From assembly GCA_020633625.1 (NCBI GenBank), contig JACKDJ010000021.1, positions 1-64,000 of the forward strand: a stretch of 64,000 nucleotides of DNA, given 5' to 3'. The first letter of the stretch is position 1. Each line of letters begins with the position of its first letter. Source of the DNA: Myxococcales bacterium (GTDB taxonomy: Bacteria > Myxococcota_A > Bradymonadia > REDH01). The position numbers and the translations under genes were made by a program. The notes beneath the pieces were generated by a model. The model worked only from the letters and a program-made list of their open reading frames with translations. It made no database searches and had not been told where the DNA came from. Shown here piece after piece: positions 28,201 to 35,920 of this stretch.

Positions 28201-28575
28201 GTACGCGTCGTCACGTCGACGGTAGGCGCGCTGCTCGTAGTAACGGGCGCGGTCGTAGTAGAGTTCCGCGAGGCGGAACATGTACTCGGCGCGGGTTGGG
28301 TCGCGCTCCGGCGTGTCGTCGACGAGCTGCCGCAGGCGATGGAGCGCGGTCTCGGTGCGCTCGATGTCGTCGACCTGCGCCTCGAGGATGAGCGCGTTGG
28401 TCTGCGGGCCCGACCGCGCCTCTTCCGCGAGGTTCGCGCGCTCCTCCTCGGGTGCGACGGCGAATGACTCGACGGCCGACTCGCTGCGCTCGTCGTCGAG
28501 CTGCGCGAACGCCCGCGCGGGCACACAGAGCACGAACGCGACGAGGGCGCCGCGCGTGAGGAGGGTCCGAATCAT
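25264..28575 (-). CDS. gltD: Large periplasmic TPR protein, GltD/AgmU-like
   Basis: 1103 residues from ATG 28575. Signal peptide MIRTLLTRGALVAFVLCVPA with cleavage near ARAFA. The body is TPR-type helices throughout (AEYMFRLAELYYDRARYYEQ, DAVLYYLGANMLQLGQNDAA, ALLMLGELLFVDGDMEEARV), and the tail is Pro/Ala-rich. AgmU/GltD of M. xanthus is a TPR protein of about 1200 residues in the same position before GltE, so the assignment follows from size, fold and order. The frame could start at GTG 28611, but that would place extra residues before the signal peptide. gltC ends 26 bp upstream. Confidence 0.82.
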   Translation of the reverse strand: MIRTLLTRGALVAFVLCVPARAFAQLDDERSESAVESFAVAPEEERANLAEEARSGPQTNALILEAQVDDIERTETALHRLRQLVDDTPERDPTRAEYMFRLAELYYDRARYYEQRAYRRRDDAYDLRDLNPQRAVAYEEAANADLEQSDAFANQAIALYADIYEQYYDTYDDIDAVLYYLGANMLQLGQNDAARIVFEDLALNHPNSAYLAQALLMLGELLFVDGDMEEARVYYEAVTQFPDSTGYPYALYKLAWVEYNLARDAAGYEHAIQLLYDAIAATESGSTPSTIRIRRDALRDMTLFYSEVYPASAALEFFTQIAPDEAFDLVARLARIYGDRAAYEDSNTLYRTLIGLNSSSFDIVEYQREIVRNTRPMANDVEVVRETRRLVELYRLASGFADADAERVAATGRQIEELVRALATTYHREGQVTANETLYALAFALYGDYVEVFGDSPYAYQMWFYYGELLYRNESWEAAARAYDRSLALSTPQANQFDEESTHAACVAYSNTVDLSAAATTSAGTATTDEDELPPVPEPREIPETYTQMMNACNRYLATTSDPARAAEVEYVVAFLYYNYDHLDEAANRFGAIALDHPEVTDQRAVTSAELALDSLALARRFEDMKVWIDRFKASARLNTDPEFSALLQDLSAQVDFRQCLGEQTDLKYEEAGHCFIGFVENHFDSDLRCRGLYNAALAFDLAAKLDYSISAMGYLQQYCPDSDLVEEITYQLGRTYHRMAMYERAASQYELYYQRVPRGENVRSALANAAEFRAGLSQWTQAISDYEAYIRVSNANDAEERKGIAEATYQIAEVNRQRGETRDAVASFERVAERYGRVLPSRAIESLVHIADITAASSARGSAARALGQYRDAVQAFAGLSPEARAELSPAATDAAARAAFMQAEEIYKEFEGIEFAGTEAQVQAAVTRRLQLGTDATAAYADIMQTYGRPGWSIAAFARLGQMYHIFFEELIDAPVPAGLSPVEEEAYRSEIEARAEEVKGMAMQQYAAAIEIARSTGWFNEYSELAAARYTELDPTFKAGAEVRVEPGFDTGVVPYRTPLRVPETLEIGDVEVEVEAPRRSAAPVVPAAPEQPAPQEVAP

Positions 28576-28601
28576 CGCCGGTTCGGGGAGCAGGGGTCGG
28601 T

Positions 28602-30230
28602 TCAGCGGCACGCGGACTCGATGTGGTACAGGTAGTACCCCAGCTCGTCGCGCCAGTACTCGCCCTCGAAGGTCCAGTACATCTGCTCGCGGCTCACGCT
28701 CACCGCGTCGTCGTTTGCTGCACCGCGGTACAGCTCGTCGCGGAGCTCGGCCGATACCGCGTTCGCTTCGGCGAGGTCGGTCTCGACGAGGATGGCGGAC
28801 GCGTCGCGCTGCTTTGAGCGGAGGTCATCGAGGATCGAGTTCAGACGGTTCCGAACGAGCTGGCCCGCCTGGCCGACCGCCGCGTCGCGGTTCTGCTGCA
28901 GCGCGGTCAGGACGTAGACGCCGAGGTCGGAGTTCGTCCAGCCGGCGTCGGCACGCTCCAGGTGACGGATCTCACCGTCCAGCTCGTCGATGAACGCCAG
29001 CGCATTGCGGATGGACTGGTCGCTGAGCGCAGCGTTCACGATCTGTCGCAGCTTGGGGTCGAACCGGCGCTCGGTCTGCGCGTCGAGGTCCATCAGGAAG
29101 TCGTAGTACTGCGCGTTCGTCTCGAGCCCGCTCATCGTCTCTTCCAGCTCGTCGCGGAGCGGATCGTAGACGTACTGGAACTCGTCGATCGCGGTGCGGA
29201 CCTCGTCGAAGCGGCAGTTGTAGAAGAAGATCACGGCCTCGAGCACCGCTGCCTCGGGGTAGTACTCGTCGTTGAAGAACGGCGAGTTGAGGCTGTGCAG
29301 GTTGCCGAGCGCGTGGTTGAACTGGTCGGTCTGGAAGTACGCCCACGACGCCTCGAACAGCGCGTCGAGCCAGTAGCGCGAGCGCTGCGGGATCTGCGTG
29401 TAGTAGTCGATCGCCTTGTCGTACTCGCCGGTCGAGTAGAACGTCCGGGCCATCGAGATGCGCGCGATCTCCCCGAGCGCGCGCAGGTCCTCGCTGCGGC
29501 TCCGGCCCTCCTCAACCTCACGCATCAGCGCGATCAGGTCGTCGACGGCGGGCTGCGCGTCGTACTGGCGCACGTGCGTGATCGCCGAGAAGAACAGCGC
29601 TCGCGGATACAGTGGCGAGACCTCCGGGACCATTCGAAGGTACTGCAGCGCGCGGTCGAGCTCGCCGACGTTGTAGAAGTGCTCGCCGAGCATGAACGCC
29701 ATGTCGTCGACGTACTTCTCCTCGATCCGGTCGGGGAAGACCGGCGCGAACGCGGCGACCCGACGCAGCATGTCGACATCGCCCGGCAGACGCGCCGCGA
29801 TCTCCAGCACCCACGAGGCGCTCTCCTCGAAGTACGGGTGCGTCGGTCCGACCGCGATCACCTGGTCGAAGAAGATCAGCGCCGACTGCCACGCGCCCAT
29901 CTTCGCCAGCGACCGCGCAAGTTCGTGCTGCGCACGGGGACGGATCGCGTCGGCGGAGATGTCCGGCTCGTTGACCACGCGCCAGAAGAAGATCGACGCC
30001 GACTCGTAGTCGCCCGCCTGATAGTACTGCAGGCCCTCTTGAAGGAACCGCGCGACCGGCGCGTTCGACGTCGCGACCGTCTGCGTCTCTTCCTCGCCGA
30101 AGACGAACCCGTCCTCGTCGCCGAAGACGAACCCATCGTCGCCCTGGTCATCCTGGGCCAGCGCCGGCGCGGAGACCGAGATACCGGCGGCGAGCGCGAA
30201 CAACCGTAGCGACTTCCCGACGTTCTGCAT
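28602..30230 (-). CDS. gltC: Gliding motility protein GltC-like
   Basis: 542 residues from ATG 30230; the frame is open to 30452, but the extra residues are Arg-rich and cover the promoter. Signal peptide MQNVGKSLRLFALAAGISVS, cleaved near APALA. An acidic start with a short repeat (GFVFGDEDGFVFGEEE) leads into TPR repeats (FLQEGLQYYQAGDYESASIF, EKYVDDMAFMLGEHFYNVGE). The C-terminus EGEYWRDELGYYLYHIESAC is a signature of GltC-type proteins. GltC is a periplasmic/outer-membrane TPR partner of GltD and GltE; it is encoded in a separate cluster in M. xanthus but leads the operon here. Confidence 0.83.
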   Translation of the reverse strand: MQNVGKSLRLFALAAGISVSAPALAQDDQGDDGFVFGDEDGFVFGEEETQTVATSNAPVARFLQEGLQYYQAGDYESASIFFWRVVNEPDISADAIRPRAQHELARSLAKMGAWQSALIFFDQVIAVGPTHPYFEESASWVLEIAARLPGDVDMLRRVAAFAPVFPDRIEEKYVDDMAFMLGEHFYNVGELDRALQYLRMVPEVSPLYPRALFFSAITHVRQYDAQPAVDDLIALMREVEEGRSRSEDLRALGEIARISMARTFYSTGEYDKAIDYYTQIPQRSRYWLDALFEASWAYFQTDQFNHALGNLHSLNSPFFNDEYYPEAAVLEAVIFFYNCRFDEVRTAIDEFQYVYDPLRDELEETMSGLETNAQYYDFLMDLDAQTERRFDPKLRQIVNAALSDQSIRNALAFIDELDGEIRHLERADAGWTNSDLGVYVLTALQQNRDAAVGQAGQLVRNRLNSILDDLRSKQRDASAILVETDLAEANAVSAELRDELYRGAANDDAVSVSREQMYWTFEGEYWRDELGYYLYHIESACR

Positions 30231-30304
30231 GGGCTCCGAATCAGCAGCGGTTGCAGGCACCCGGGGCGCGACATCGCGGTCGACGCGTGCCCGCGGGCGC
30301 CTGG

Positions 30305-30334
30305 AATGTACGTGGGCGTCGGCGAGAGTGTCAA
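30305..30334 (-). promoter_or_regulatory. Sigma70-type promoter of the glt operon
   Basis: Minus strand: perfect TTGACA (30334-30329), 18-nt spacer, TACATT (30310-30305; 4 of 6 matches to TATAAT), about 75 bp before the gltC ATG. A divergent TTGACA lies 50 bp away, so the two units share a 215-bp control region. Confidence 0.6.
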
Positions 30335-30383
30335 GCTGAAGCCCGACGCGCACGCCCGCGCCGCGACCGCCGCCGACACCGCG

Positions 30384-30412
30384 TTGACACCCGCCTCGTG
30401 CGGTGCGAATGT
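30384..30412 (+). promoter_or_regulatory. Possible promoter of the small Cys-rich lipoprotein
   Basis: Perfect TTGACA at 30384-30389, then 17 nt, then GAATGT (30407-30412), a poor -10 preceded by a TG as in extended -10 elements. ATG 30446 follows at a plausible distance. Confidence 0.35.
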
Positions 30413-30445
30413 CGGTCACCCACCCCGCCCCAGCGGTCCGTCGAC

Positions 30446-30781
30446 ATGCCACGGCTCACACTCAGCGCGCTCGCCGCTCTCGCCGCCTTCGCCCTCCTCG
30501 GCTGCAGCGACGACTACGGCGAGACCTGCTCCCTCCCCGACTCGCCGACGATCGGTCGCTTCTGCGACTCGACCGCAGATGGCGACAACGGCACTGTCGC
30601 GACGTGCGTCTTCACGAACAGCGCCGACTGCTCAACCCGCATGTGCGCTCAGGTCGAAGGGCAAGCCGCGTACTGCACCCAGAGCTGCGACGCCGCGTCT
30701 GGCACCGGCTGCCCAGCCGACTCCTACTGCGTCGCGATCCCGGGGCAGAACGACGGCTACTGCGTCGTGCGGACCAACTGA
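30446..30781 (+). CDS. Small Cys-rich lipoprotein
   Basis: 111 residues from ATG 30446. The signal MPRLTLSALAALAAFALLGC ends in a lipobox Cys20, then SDDYG. The mature part holds about eight cysteines in spaced pairs (CSLPDS, RFCDST, ADCSTRMCAQ, CTQSC, GCPADSYC, GYCVVRTN), a layout common in small myxobacterial surface lipoproteins with disulfide-knotted domains. No named family is recognised. It is divergent from gltC. Confidence 0.82.
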   Translation: MPRLTLSALAALAAFALLGCSDDYGETCSLPDSPTIGRFCDSTADGDNGTVATCVFTNSADCSTRMCAQVEGQAAYCTQSCDAASGTGCPADSYCVAIPGQNDGYCVVRTN

Positions 30782-30884
30782 CCATCGGTCCCGCGCGGCG
30801 TGGGGCGAGCAGCTTCCACCGCAGTCGCGCAAAGACCCGAACGTCACCGGCTCGCGCCACGCAGTCACCCGACCGGCTCGGAGA

Positions 30885-31253
30885 CTAGAACTCCGTCGCG
30901 TCGAAGGCTCCAAAGTGGTGCTCCACCACCTCGAGCCGATCCAGGTCCACGCCCAGCACGTCGAACCGCGCGATGAAGCGTGGGCCCGAGTAGTGCGCCA
31001 GGAACAGCCCCGCCGCGCGACTCAGGCGGCGCTGCTTCGGCAGCGTCACCGTGTGCGCCGCCGGGACCGCCGAGCGCCCGCGTCCGCTGCGAACCTCCAC
31101 GAACACCAGCGACTCTCCGTCGTCGGCGACGACATCGAGCTCGCCCACCCGGTACAGCACGTTCGTCGCGAGCACCTGCCACCGCAGGCCACGCAGGTAG
31201 ATGACCGCGGCGCGCTCAGCGCCGTCGCCTCGAAGCCGCGTTGGGGAGGGCAT
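30885..31253 (-). CDS. YraN/UPF0102 family putative nuclease
   Basis: 122 residues from ATG 31253. The core VLYRVGELDVVADDGESLVF followed by VEVRSGRGRS carries the Glu-x-Asp and Glu-Val-Arg residues of the endonuclease-like UPF0102 fold, related to Holliday-junction resolvases. Activity is not established for most members. It follows rnhB, the standard rplS-rnhB-yraN order. Upstream in-frame codons to 31328 are Arg-rich and not typical. Confidence 0.92.
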   Translation of the reverse strand: MPSPTRLRGDGAERAAVIYLRGLRWQVLATNVLYRVGELDVVADDGESLVFVEVRSGRGRSAVPAAHTVTLPKQRRLSRAAGLFLAHYSGPRFIARFDVLGVDLDRLEVVEHHFGAFDATEF

Positions 31254-31333
31254 CGTTCCTCGAGGTTCGCACCGACCGGAGCGTCGGCGGCGCCTTGTCG
31301 CCGCTCCACCACGGTCGGTGCGTCTCATCGGAC

Positions 31334-32014
31334 TCAGCGCGTGTTCGACCGCCGCGCGTAAGCGTCGCGCACCGGCGCGAAGGAGCGTCGGTGCTCTGGA
31401 GTCGGCCCCAGCCGCTCCAGCGCCTCGATGTGTGCCCGCGTGGGGTAGCCCTTGTGCCGGCCCAGCCCGTAGCCTGGATAGCGCTGCTCGAGTTCGGTCA
31501 TGAGCGAGTCTCTGTGGACCTTCGCGAGCACCGAAGCGCCGGCGATCGCGAGGCTCCGCGAGTCACCCCTGACCAGGCATCGCTGGTTGCCCGCGAACCC
31601 GGGGATGGGCTTGTTGCCATCCACGAGGACCAGGACGTCACGCCCAAGACCGAGCTGCTCGCACAGCGCCGCCACCGCGCGACGCATCCCTTCGAGCGAC
31701 GCGGCCAGGATGTTCAGCGCGTCGATCTCGGCGACGCCCACGTCGACGACTACCGCGGCCAAGGCGCTCGACCGGACCGTCGGCACCCACGCCTCGCGCG
31801 CAGCCTCGGTCAGGCGCTTGCTGTCGTCGAGGCCGCGCATCCACTCCACGGCACACGGTGTGATCGCGATCGCCGCGACCGTAACGGGACCGGCAAGAGG
31901 GCCGCGCCCGACCTCGTCGACGCCGACGACCAGCGGCGTGCCTCGCCGACAGAGCTCCACCTCGACTGCGCCGATCGGCTCCGAGCCGTGGAGTGCCAGC
32001 GCGCCCTGACTCAC
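31334..32014 (-). CDS. rnhB: Ribonuclease HII
   Basis: 226 residues from GTG 32014, which overlaps the preceding stop as GTGA. It cleaves RNA in RNA-DNA hybrids and excises misincorporated ribonucleotides. Catalytic motifs: VVGVDEVGRGPLAGPVTVAA (first Asp-Glu pair), LDDSKRLTE, IDALNILAASLEGM, VLVDGNKPIPG and SLAIAGASVLAKVHRDSLM. The frame is open to 32443, but that part lies antiparallel-free over the neighbouring gene in another frame and is spurious. It is part of the minus-strand ribosome operon. Confidence 0.96.
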   Translation of the reverse strand: MSQGALALHGSEPIGAVEVELCRRGTPLVVGVDEVGRGPLAGPVTVAAIAITPCAVEWMRGLDDSKRLTEAAREAWVPTVRSSALAAVVVDVGVAEIDALNILAASLEGMRRAVAALCEQLGLGRDVLVLVDGNKPIPGFAGNQRCLVRGDSRSLAIAGASVLAKVHRDSLMTELEQRYPGYGLGRHKGYPTRAHIEALERLGPTPEHRRSFAPVRDAYARRSNTR

Positions 32015-33840
32015 GCTGCGCTGATCGCGAGCACCTGGAGCCGCTCTCCGAGCCCGGTGTACATCTTGGCGAGGCGCTGGCGCGTCGCCGGGTCGGGCAC
32101 GCGCTCCGGAAAAATGTCGATAGCGAACGGCTGGATCCCCGCCGCCCTCGCCTTCACGAGCGTCAAGTGGAGGCTCATTCGCAGCGCCTGTACGACGGCG
32201 ACGGCGTGCGACTCGTCGAGGATCTCGAGGGCCGGGCGCCCATCGGCGGTCACGAGCTGGTGCTCCGCGGTCAGGTTGAGCAGAGGGACGCCCTCGCCTG
32301 CGATGCGCTCCGCGACCCTCATCCACGAGGCGACCGTCTTCGGGTTCAGCCCCTCCTCCGAGATCAGGCGGTACTTGCTCGCGACCTGGCCCAGGCGCTT
32401 TACCTGTCGAGAGAGCTCTGCGGTTGGCGGGTCTGGGCGCCACAGGACCACGTTTGGGTCGACGCCGCCTCGCTCGAGGCTGTGCGCCAGCTCGTAGCCT
32501 GGCACCGAGGGGTCGCCCAGCCGCTTGCGTGCGTCGCGCAACGCGTCGACAAGCTCCTGCGCGCGGGCTCTCTTGGCGTCGAGCCGGCGATACTCGTCGG
32601 ACTGGAACGCGACTTCGTGGCGGCGCTCGACCTCGGCGAGCTCCGCTGCGAGCTCGGCTCGCCGGGCGACGACCCTGTCGTACTCCGCGAGATTCCGAAC
32701 CGGCACCTCCTCCCGCAGCTTCGCCAACGTCGCGCGCAGCGTCGCGAGGTCACGGACCAGCGCCTCGCGGCGGCGCTCACGGGCCGCTGCGCGCGCGTCG
32801 CCCTTGGCCACCGCGCCCTGGGCGCGCAGCTCGGAGAGAGCCGCGAACAGCACGGCTCCCAGCGAGAGCACGTTCAGGAGCGCGAACCTCCGGAAAGGTC
32901 CGTCGAGGACGACGCTGAGGCCCGTGAAGAGAGCTGTCGCGACCACACCGCCGATGAACATCGGATCTCGGACCAGCGGCCTCTGCCCAGCGCGCGCCGG
33001 GGCCTCCTCACCTTCCAGCGTGCCGAGCCTTCGCTCCGCCTCCGCGAGGCGGGCGTCTGGGTCGCCGAGCGCCTCCCGCTCCGCGCTGGTGATCTCGCGG
33101 TAGGTCGGCAGCGTCGCCAGTTCGCGGGTGATGCGCGCGTGCTCGCCGCTGCCATCGATGAGCGCGCCGACCTCGCCGAGGAGCGAGTCCAGCTTCGCCT
33201 CGGCTTGCCTCATCTGATCGTCGACGAACTCGATCGTGCGATTGCGCCGATACTCGTCCGCGAGCAGCCGCCGCTCTTCCTCGCCGAGCGGTACGATGTT
33301 CCCCGGATTCCCACTCTGGACGAGGTTCCCGAAGTAGTCGTCCGTGCCGACCAGCGCGACGCCATCGTCGAGGTCGGGGATCATGACCGTGGCGGCCTCG
33401 GCGTCGATCGCATCGTGGACGGCGGGGAACGGGTTCAGCCAGAAGTTGAGTGCCTCGGTGATCGTCGGTGGCGGCAGCCGGAGCAGGTCGGTGAGGTGCA
33501 CGCGCGCCTCCGACGAGCCCTGCGCCACCCGCGTCCACTGGCCGTCGGGCGTCTGGTCCTCGACGAGGACGCTCGACGGCGCGAAGCCTCGCGATACGCG
33601 GAACACGCGGCCCTCGTGCTCCGCCTCTAGCCGCCACGCGGAGTCGGACTTGGTGCCCGCGACGCGCGCGATGTCGGTCGCGCTGATCTCCTCGGGGTAG
33701 AGGAGAGTCATGACGACCATCGGGAGCGCGGCGGCGCACGCGGGGTCGAGCGCCGACCGCGTGCACCCCTCCCCGACCGTCAGGACGGTCGGGCGGTCGC
33801 ACCCGGCGACGTTCTTCATTGAGATCGATCGAATCTGCAC
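32011..33840 (-). CDS. SMC/YhaN-like coiled-coil membrane protein with degenerate ATPase motifs
   Basis: 609 residues from GTG 33840. Residues 1-60 resemble the first strands of a Rad50/YhaN-type ATPase (QIRSISMKNVAG), but the P-loop position reads TVGEGCTRSALD (21-32), with no GK[S/T]. Residues about 190-290 and 345-445 are charged coiled coil. They flank two membrane helices (about 293-313 and 318-338). The C-terminus (ESHAVAVVQALRMSLHLTLV, then PFAIDIFPERVPDPATRQRL) mimics the signature and Walker B region without the acidic pair. It is tightly coupled to rnhB (GTGA) and follows rplS. Function unknown; a structural, non-ATPase role is inferred. Confidence 0.8.
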   Translation of the reverse strand: MQIRSISMKNVAGCDRPTVLTVGEGCTRSALDPACAAALPMVVMTLLYPEEISATDIARVAGTKSDSAWRLEAEHEGRVFRVSRGFAPSSVLVEDQTPDGQWTRVAQGSSEARVHLTDLLRLPPPTITEALNFWLNPFPAVHDAIDAEAATVMIPDLDDGVALVGTDDYFGNLVQSGNPGNIVPLGEEERRLLADEYRRNRTIEFVDDQMRQAEAKLDSLLGEVGALIDGSGEHARITRELATLPTYREITSAEREALGDPDARLAEAERRLGTLEGEEAPARAGQRPLVRDPMFIGGVVATALFTGLSVVLDGPFRRFALLNVLSLGAVLFAALSELRAQGAVAKGDARAAARERRREALVRDLATLRATLAKLREEVPVRNLAEYDRVVARRAELAAELAEVERRHEVAFQSDEYRRLDAKRARAQELVDALRDARKRLGDPSVPGYELAHSLERGGVDPNVVLWRPDPPTAELSRQVKRLGQVASKYRLISEEGLNPKTVASWMRVAERIAGEGVPLLNLTAEHQLVTADGRPALEILDESHAVAVVQALRMSLHLTLVKARAAGIQPFAIDIFPERVPDPATRQRLAKMYTGLGERLQVLAISAA

Positions 33841-33923
33841 GGCGCCGCGATGATACGTATGCGGCGCACCGCGCGCCACTTTCGGGGCTCGACACCCCGG
33901 TCAGCGGCGGCGCGGCCGCGACC

Positions 33924-34289
33924 TCAGAAGGTGCGCTTCTCGCGGATCTTCGCAGCCTTACCGCGCAGGTTGCGCAGGTAGTAGAGCTTCGCGCGACGCA
34001 CCTGACCGGCGCGGACGAACTCGATCTTGGCGATCCGGGGGCTGTGCATCGGGAACACGCGCTCCACGCCGACGCCGCCGGAGATCTTGCGCACGGTGAA
34101 CGTGCGGCGGTTCTGCTGCCCGGAAAGGCCGATGACGATCCCCTCGAAGACCTGAACGCGCTCCTTCTCACCGTCCACGATCTTGTAGTGGACGCGGACG
34201 GTGTCGCCGGTGCGGAGGTTGGGGACTGCGCCCTCCTCGGTCTTCTTCTGCGAGTTCTCGATCTTCGCAATCAGCGGGTGAACGCTCAT
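33924..34289 (-). CDS. rplS: 50S ribosomal protein L19
   Basis: 121 residues, complete bL19: RTGDTVRVHYKIVDGEKERV, VFEGIVIGLSGQQNRRTFTV, ERVFPMHSPRIAKIEFVRAG and VRRAKLYYLRNLRGKAAKI. It binds at the 30S-50S interface. Its ATG overlaps the trmD stop by one base (TGATG), so translation is coupled. An 83-bp gap separates it from the next gene in the operon. Confidence 0.98.
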   Translation of the reverse strand: MSVHPLIAKIENSQKKTEEGAVPNLRTGDTVRVHYKIVDGEKERVQVFEGIVIGLSGQQNRRTFTVRKISGGVGVERVFPMHSPRIAKIEFVRAGQVRRAKLYYLRNLRGKAAKIREKRTF

Positions 34290-35128
34290 CAGCTCTTCTC
34301 CAGGGGCGCCGAAGACTCCGGCGAGTCCAACGTGTCAGGGCGGCGGAGGATACATGAACGCGACGCGCCGTCAACTGGAACCTCGATCTGCCGCGGCGCG
34401 ACAAGCCAACTGTCGACCGTCGGCACCGCGCGAGCCGCCAGCTCGCGGTGCTCGTCCGTCGCCAGGTCGGGACGGCGCTCTAGCGTGCGTAGCGCGGACG
34501 CGCGCGCTCGCCACCTCGCGACCGCTCCGTGGTCGCCGCCGCGAAGCACCGCAGGCACCTCTACCCCCTCCCACGCCGACGGGCGGGTGAACTGCGGATG
34601 CTCCAGACCACCGCACGAGAAGCTCTCCTCGACAGACGACGCCGCGTTGCCGAGCACTCCGGGGAGCAGACGCGCCACCGCGTCGACGACGCAGACCGCC
34701 GCCGGCTCGCCGCCCGTCAGCACGAAATCGCCGAGGCTGATCTCGATGTCGACGCAGGCCTCGACGAACCTCTCGTCGACCCCCTCGTAGCGCCCGCAGA
34801 CGATGACGAGCCCTTCCTCACGAGCCAGCAGCTCGGCGTGCCGCTGCTCGAAGCGGGCGCCTTGCGGTGACATCAGGGCAACCCGGGCGCCCGACATCCG
34901 CGAGCGCGCCCAGCGTGTGGCGGCGGCGAGCTCCGGGGCCCGCATCACCATCCCAGCGCCGCCGCCGAAGGGCGTGTCGTCGACGGTGCGGTGACGATCG
35001 ACCGCAAAGTCGCGCGGAGAGACCGCGTCCCAGGCGAGCGCGCCCGACGCGACCGCTCGGCCCACGACCGACGTCGTCATCGGCCCGACGAAGTACTCGG
35101 GGAAGAGCGAGACGAACGTGACGCGCAT
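34289..35128 (-). CDS. trmD: tRNA guanine37-N1 methyltransferase TrmD
   Basis: 279 residues from ATG 35128. SPOUT knot methyltransferase that makes m1G37 and prevents frameshifting. Landmarks: MRVTFVSLFPEYFVGPMTTS, FGGGAGMVMRAPELAAA, LVIVCGRYEGVDERFVE, EISLGDFVLTGGEPAAVCVV and the C-terminal CGGLEHPQFTRPSAWEGVEV. Overlaps of 1 bp (TGATG) at both ends link it to rimM and rplS. Frame upstream of 35128 is read through rimM and is not part of the protein. Confidence 0.98.
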   Translation of the reverse strand: MRVTFVSLFPEYFVGPMTTSVVGRAVASGALAWDAVSPRDFAVDRHRTVDDTPFGGGAGMVMRAPELAAATRWARSRMSGARVALMSPQGARFEQRHAELLAREEGLVIVCGRYEGVDERFVEACVDIEISLGDFVLTGGEPAAVCVVDAVARLLPGVLGNAASSVEESFSCGGLEHPQFTRPSAWEGVEVPAVLRGGDHGAVARWRARASALRTLERRPDLATDEHRELAARAVPTVDSWLVAPRQIEVPVDGASRSCILRRPDTLDSPESSAPLEKS

Positions 35129-35658
35129 CAGTCGGTCAGGTCGGCGATATCTACTTCGACCGTCCCTGCCAAGAGATCCACCGCGCCGACGTACGGTTCG
35201 GCGAACGGCACCAGCACCTCGCCGCCCTGGAGGAGCGCCACGGCAAGGAGCGTCCCCGCCCCGAAGTCGGCGATCGAGCGAACCACTCCGACCTGGGCAC
35301 CGGACGGATCGACGCACCGCAGCCCCTCGAGTTGGTACCCGAGCAGCTCGTCGTCGTCCGGCGGAGTGAAGATCGCCGAATCGACCTTGACCTGGGCACC
35401 GGTGAGCGCAGCGGCGGCGTCTCGGTCGGCCACACCCTGGAGGGTCACGATCAGACCCTGAGCGCTTCCTCTGACGCGCGCGACGCGCGCGGCGCGGCTG
35501 GAGCCGGCGACGATGAGCTCGACGCGATCGAGGCGACCGGCGACATCGGAGTCACGGTTGTGGAGGCTGAGCCTGAGCTCCCCGCGCACCCCGTGAGGGC
35601 GCCCGAGGGTCCCGATCTCGACCCAGCGCGACGGTCCGGCGTTCGATCCGCCGTCCAT
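35128..35658 (-). CDS. rimM: Ribosome maturation factor RimM
   Basis: 176 residues. Assists 16S rRNA processing and 30S head assembly by binding uS19. N-terminal barrel starts WVEIGTLGRPHGVRGELRLS; the C-terminal PRC-barrel has DELLGYQLEGLRCVDP and EVLVPFAEPYVGAVDLLAGT, ending VEVDIADLTD. It lies between khpA (6-bp gap) and trmD (1-bp overlap), the standard order. Confidence 0.97.
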   Translation of the reverse strand: MDGGSNAGPSRWVEIGTLGRPHGVRGELRLSLHNRDSDVAGRLDRVELIVAGSSRAARVARVRGSAQGLIVTLQGVADRDAAAALTGAQVKVDSAIFTPPDDDELLGYQLEGLRCVDPSGAQVGVVRSIADFGAGTLLAVALLQGGEVLVPFAEPYVGAVDLLAGTVEVDIADLTD

Positions 35659-35664
35659 CGCGAT

Positions 35665-35910
35665 TCAGGCCTCTTTCAGCTCGGCGACGACGCGCTGATC
35701 GTTCTGTGCGGCAGCGAAGTCGAGCACGGCGCGGATCGCGCGGATATTTCCGCCGCCCTTGCCGATCATGCGCCCTACGTCGTCGGGATCGACCTCGAAG
35801 TCGAGCCGAACCGCGTGCTTGTTGCGCGTCTCGGCCACGACCAGCGCGTCGGGCGCGCCGAGGAGGGGCTTGACCACGGCGGTGAGCAGCTCGGTGTAGC
35901 TGGCGGCCAT
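35665..35910 (-). CDS. khpA: KH-domain RNA-binding protein KhpA
   Basis: 81 residues from ATG 35910: a short KH domain with the GxxG loop in VGRMIGKGGGNIRAIRAVLD. KhpA/YlqC proteins bind RNA, often as a dimer with KhpB, and their gene almost always sits between rpsP and rimM as here. Upstream in-frame sequence to 36075 overlaps rpsP, is Arg-rich and is excluded. Confidence 0.93.
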   Translation of the reverse strand: MAASYTELLTAVVKPLLGAPDALVVAETRNKHAVRLDFEVDPDDVGRMIGKGGGNIRAIRAVLDFAAAQNDQRVVAELKEA

Positions 35911-35920
35911 CGCGGGCGAC

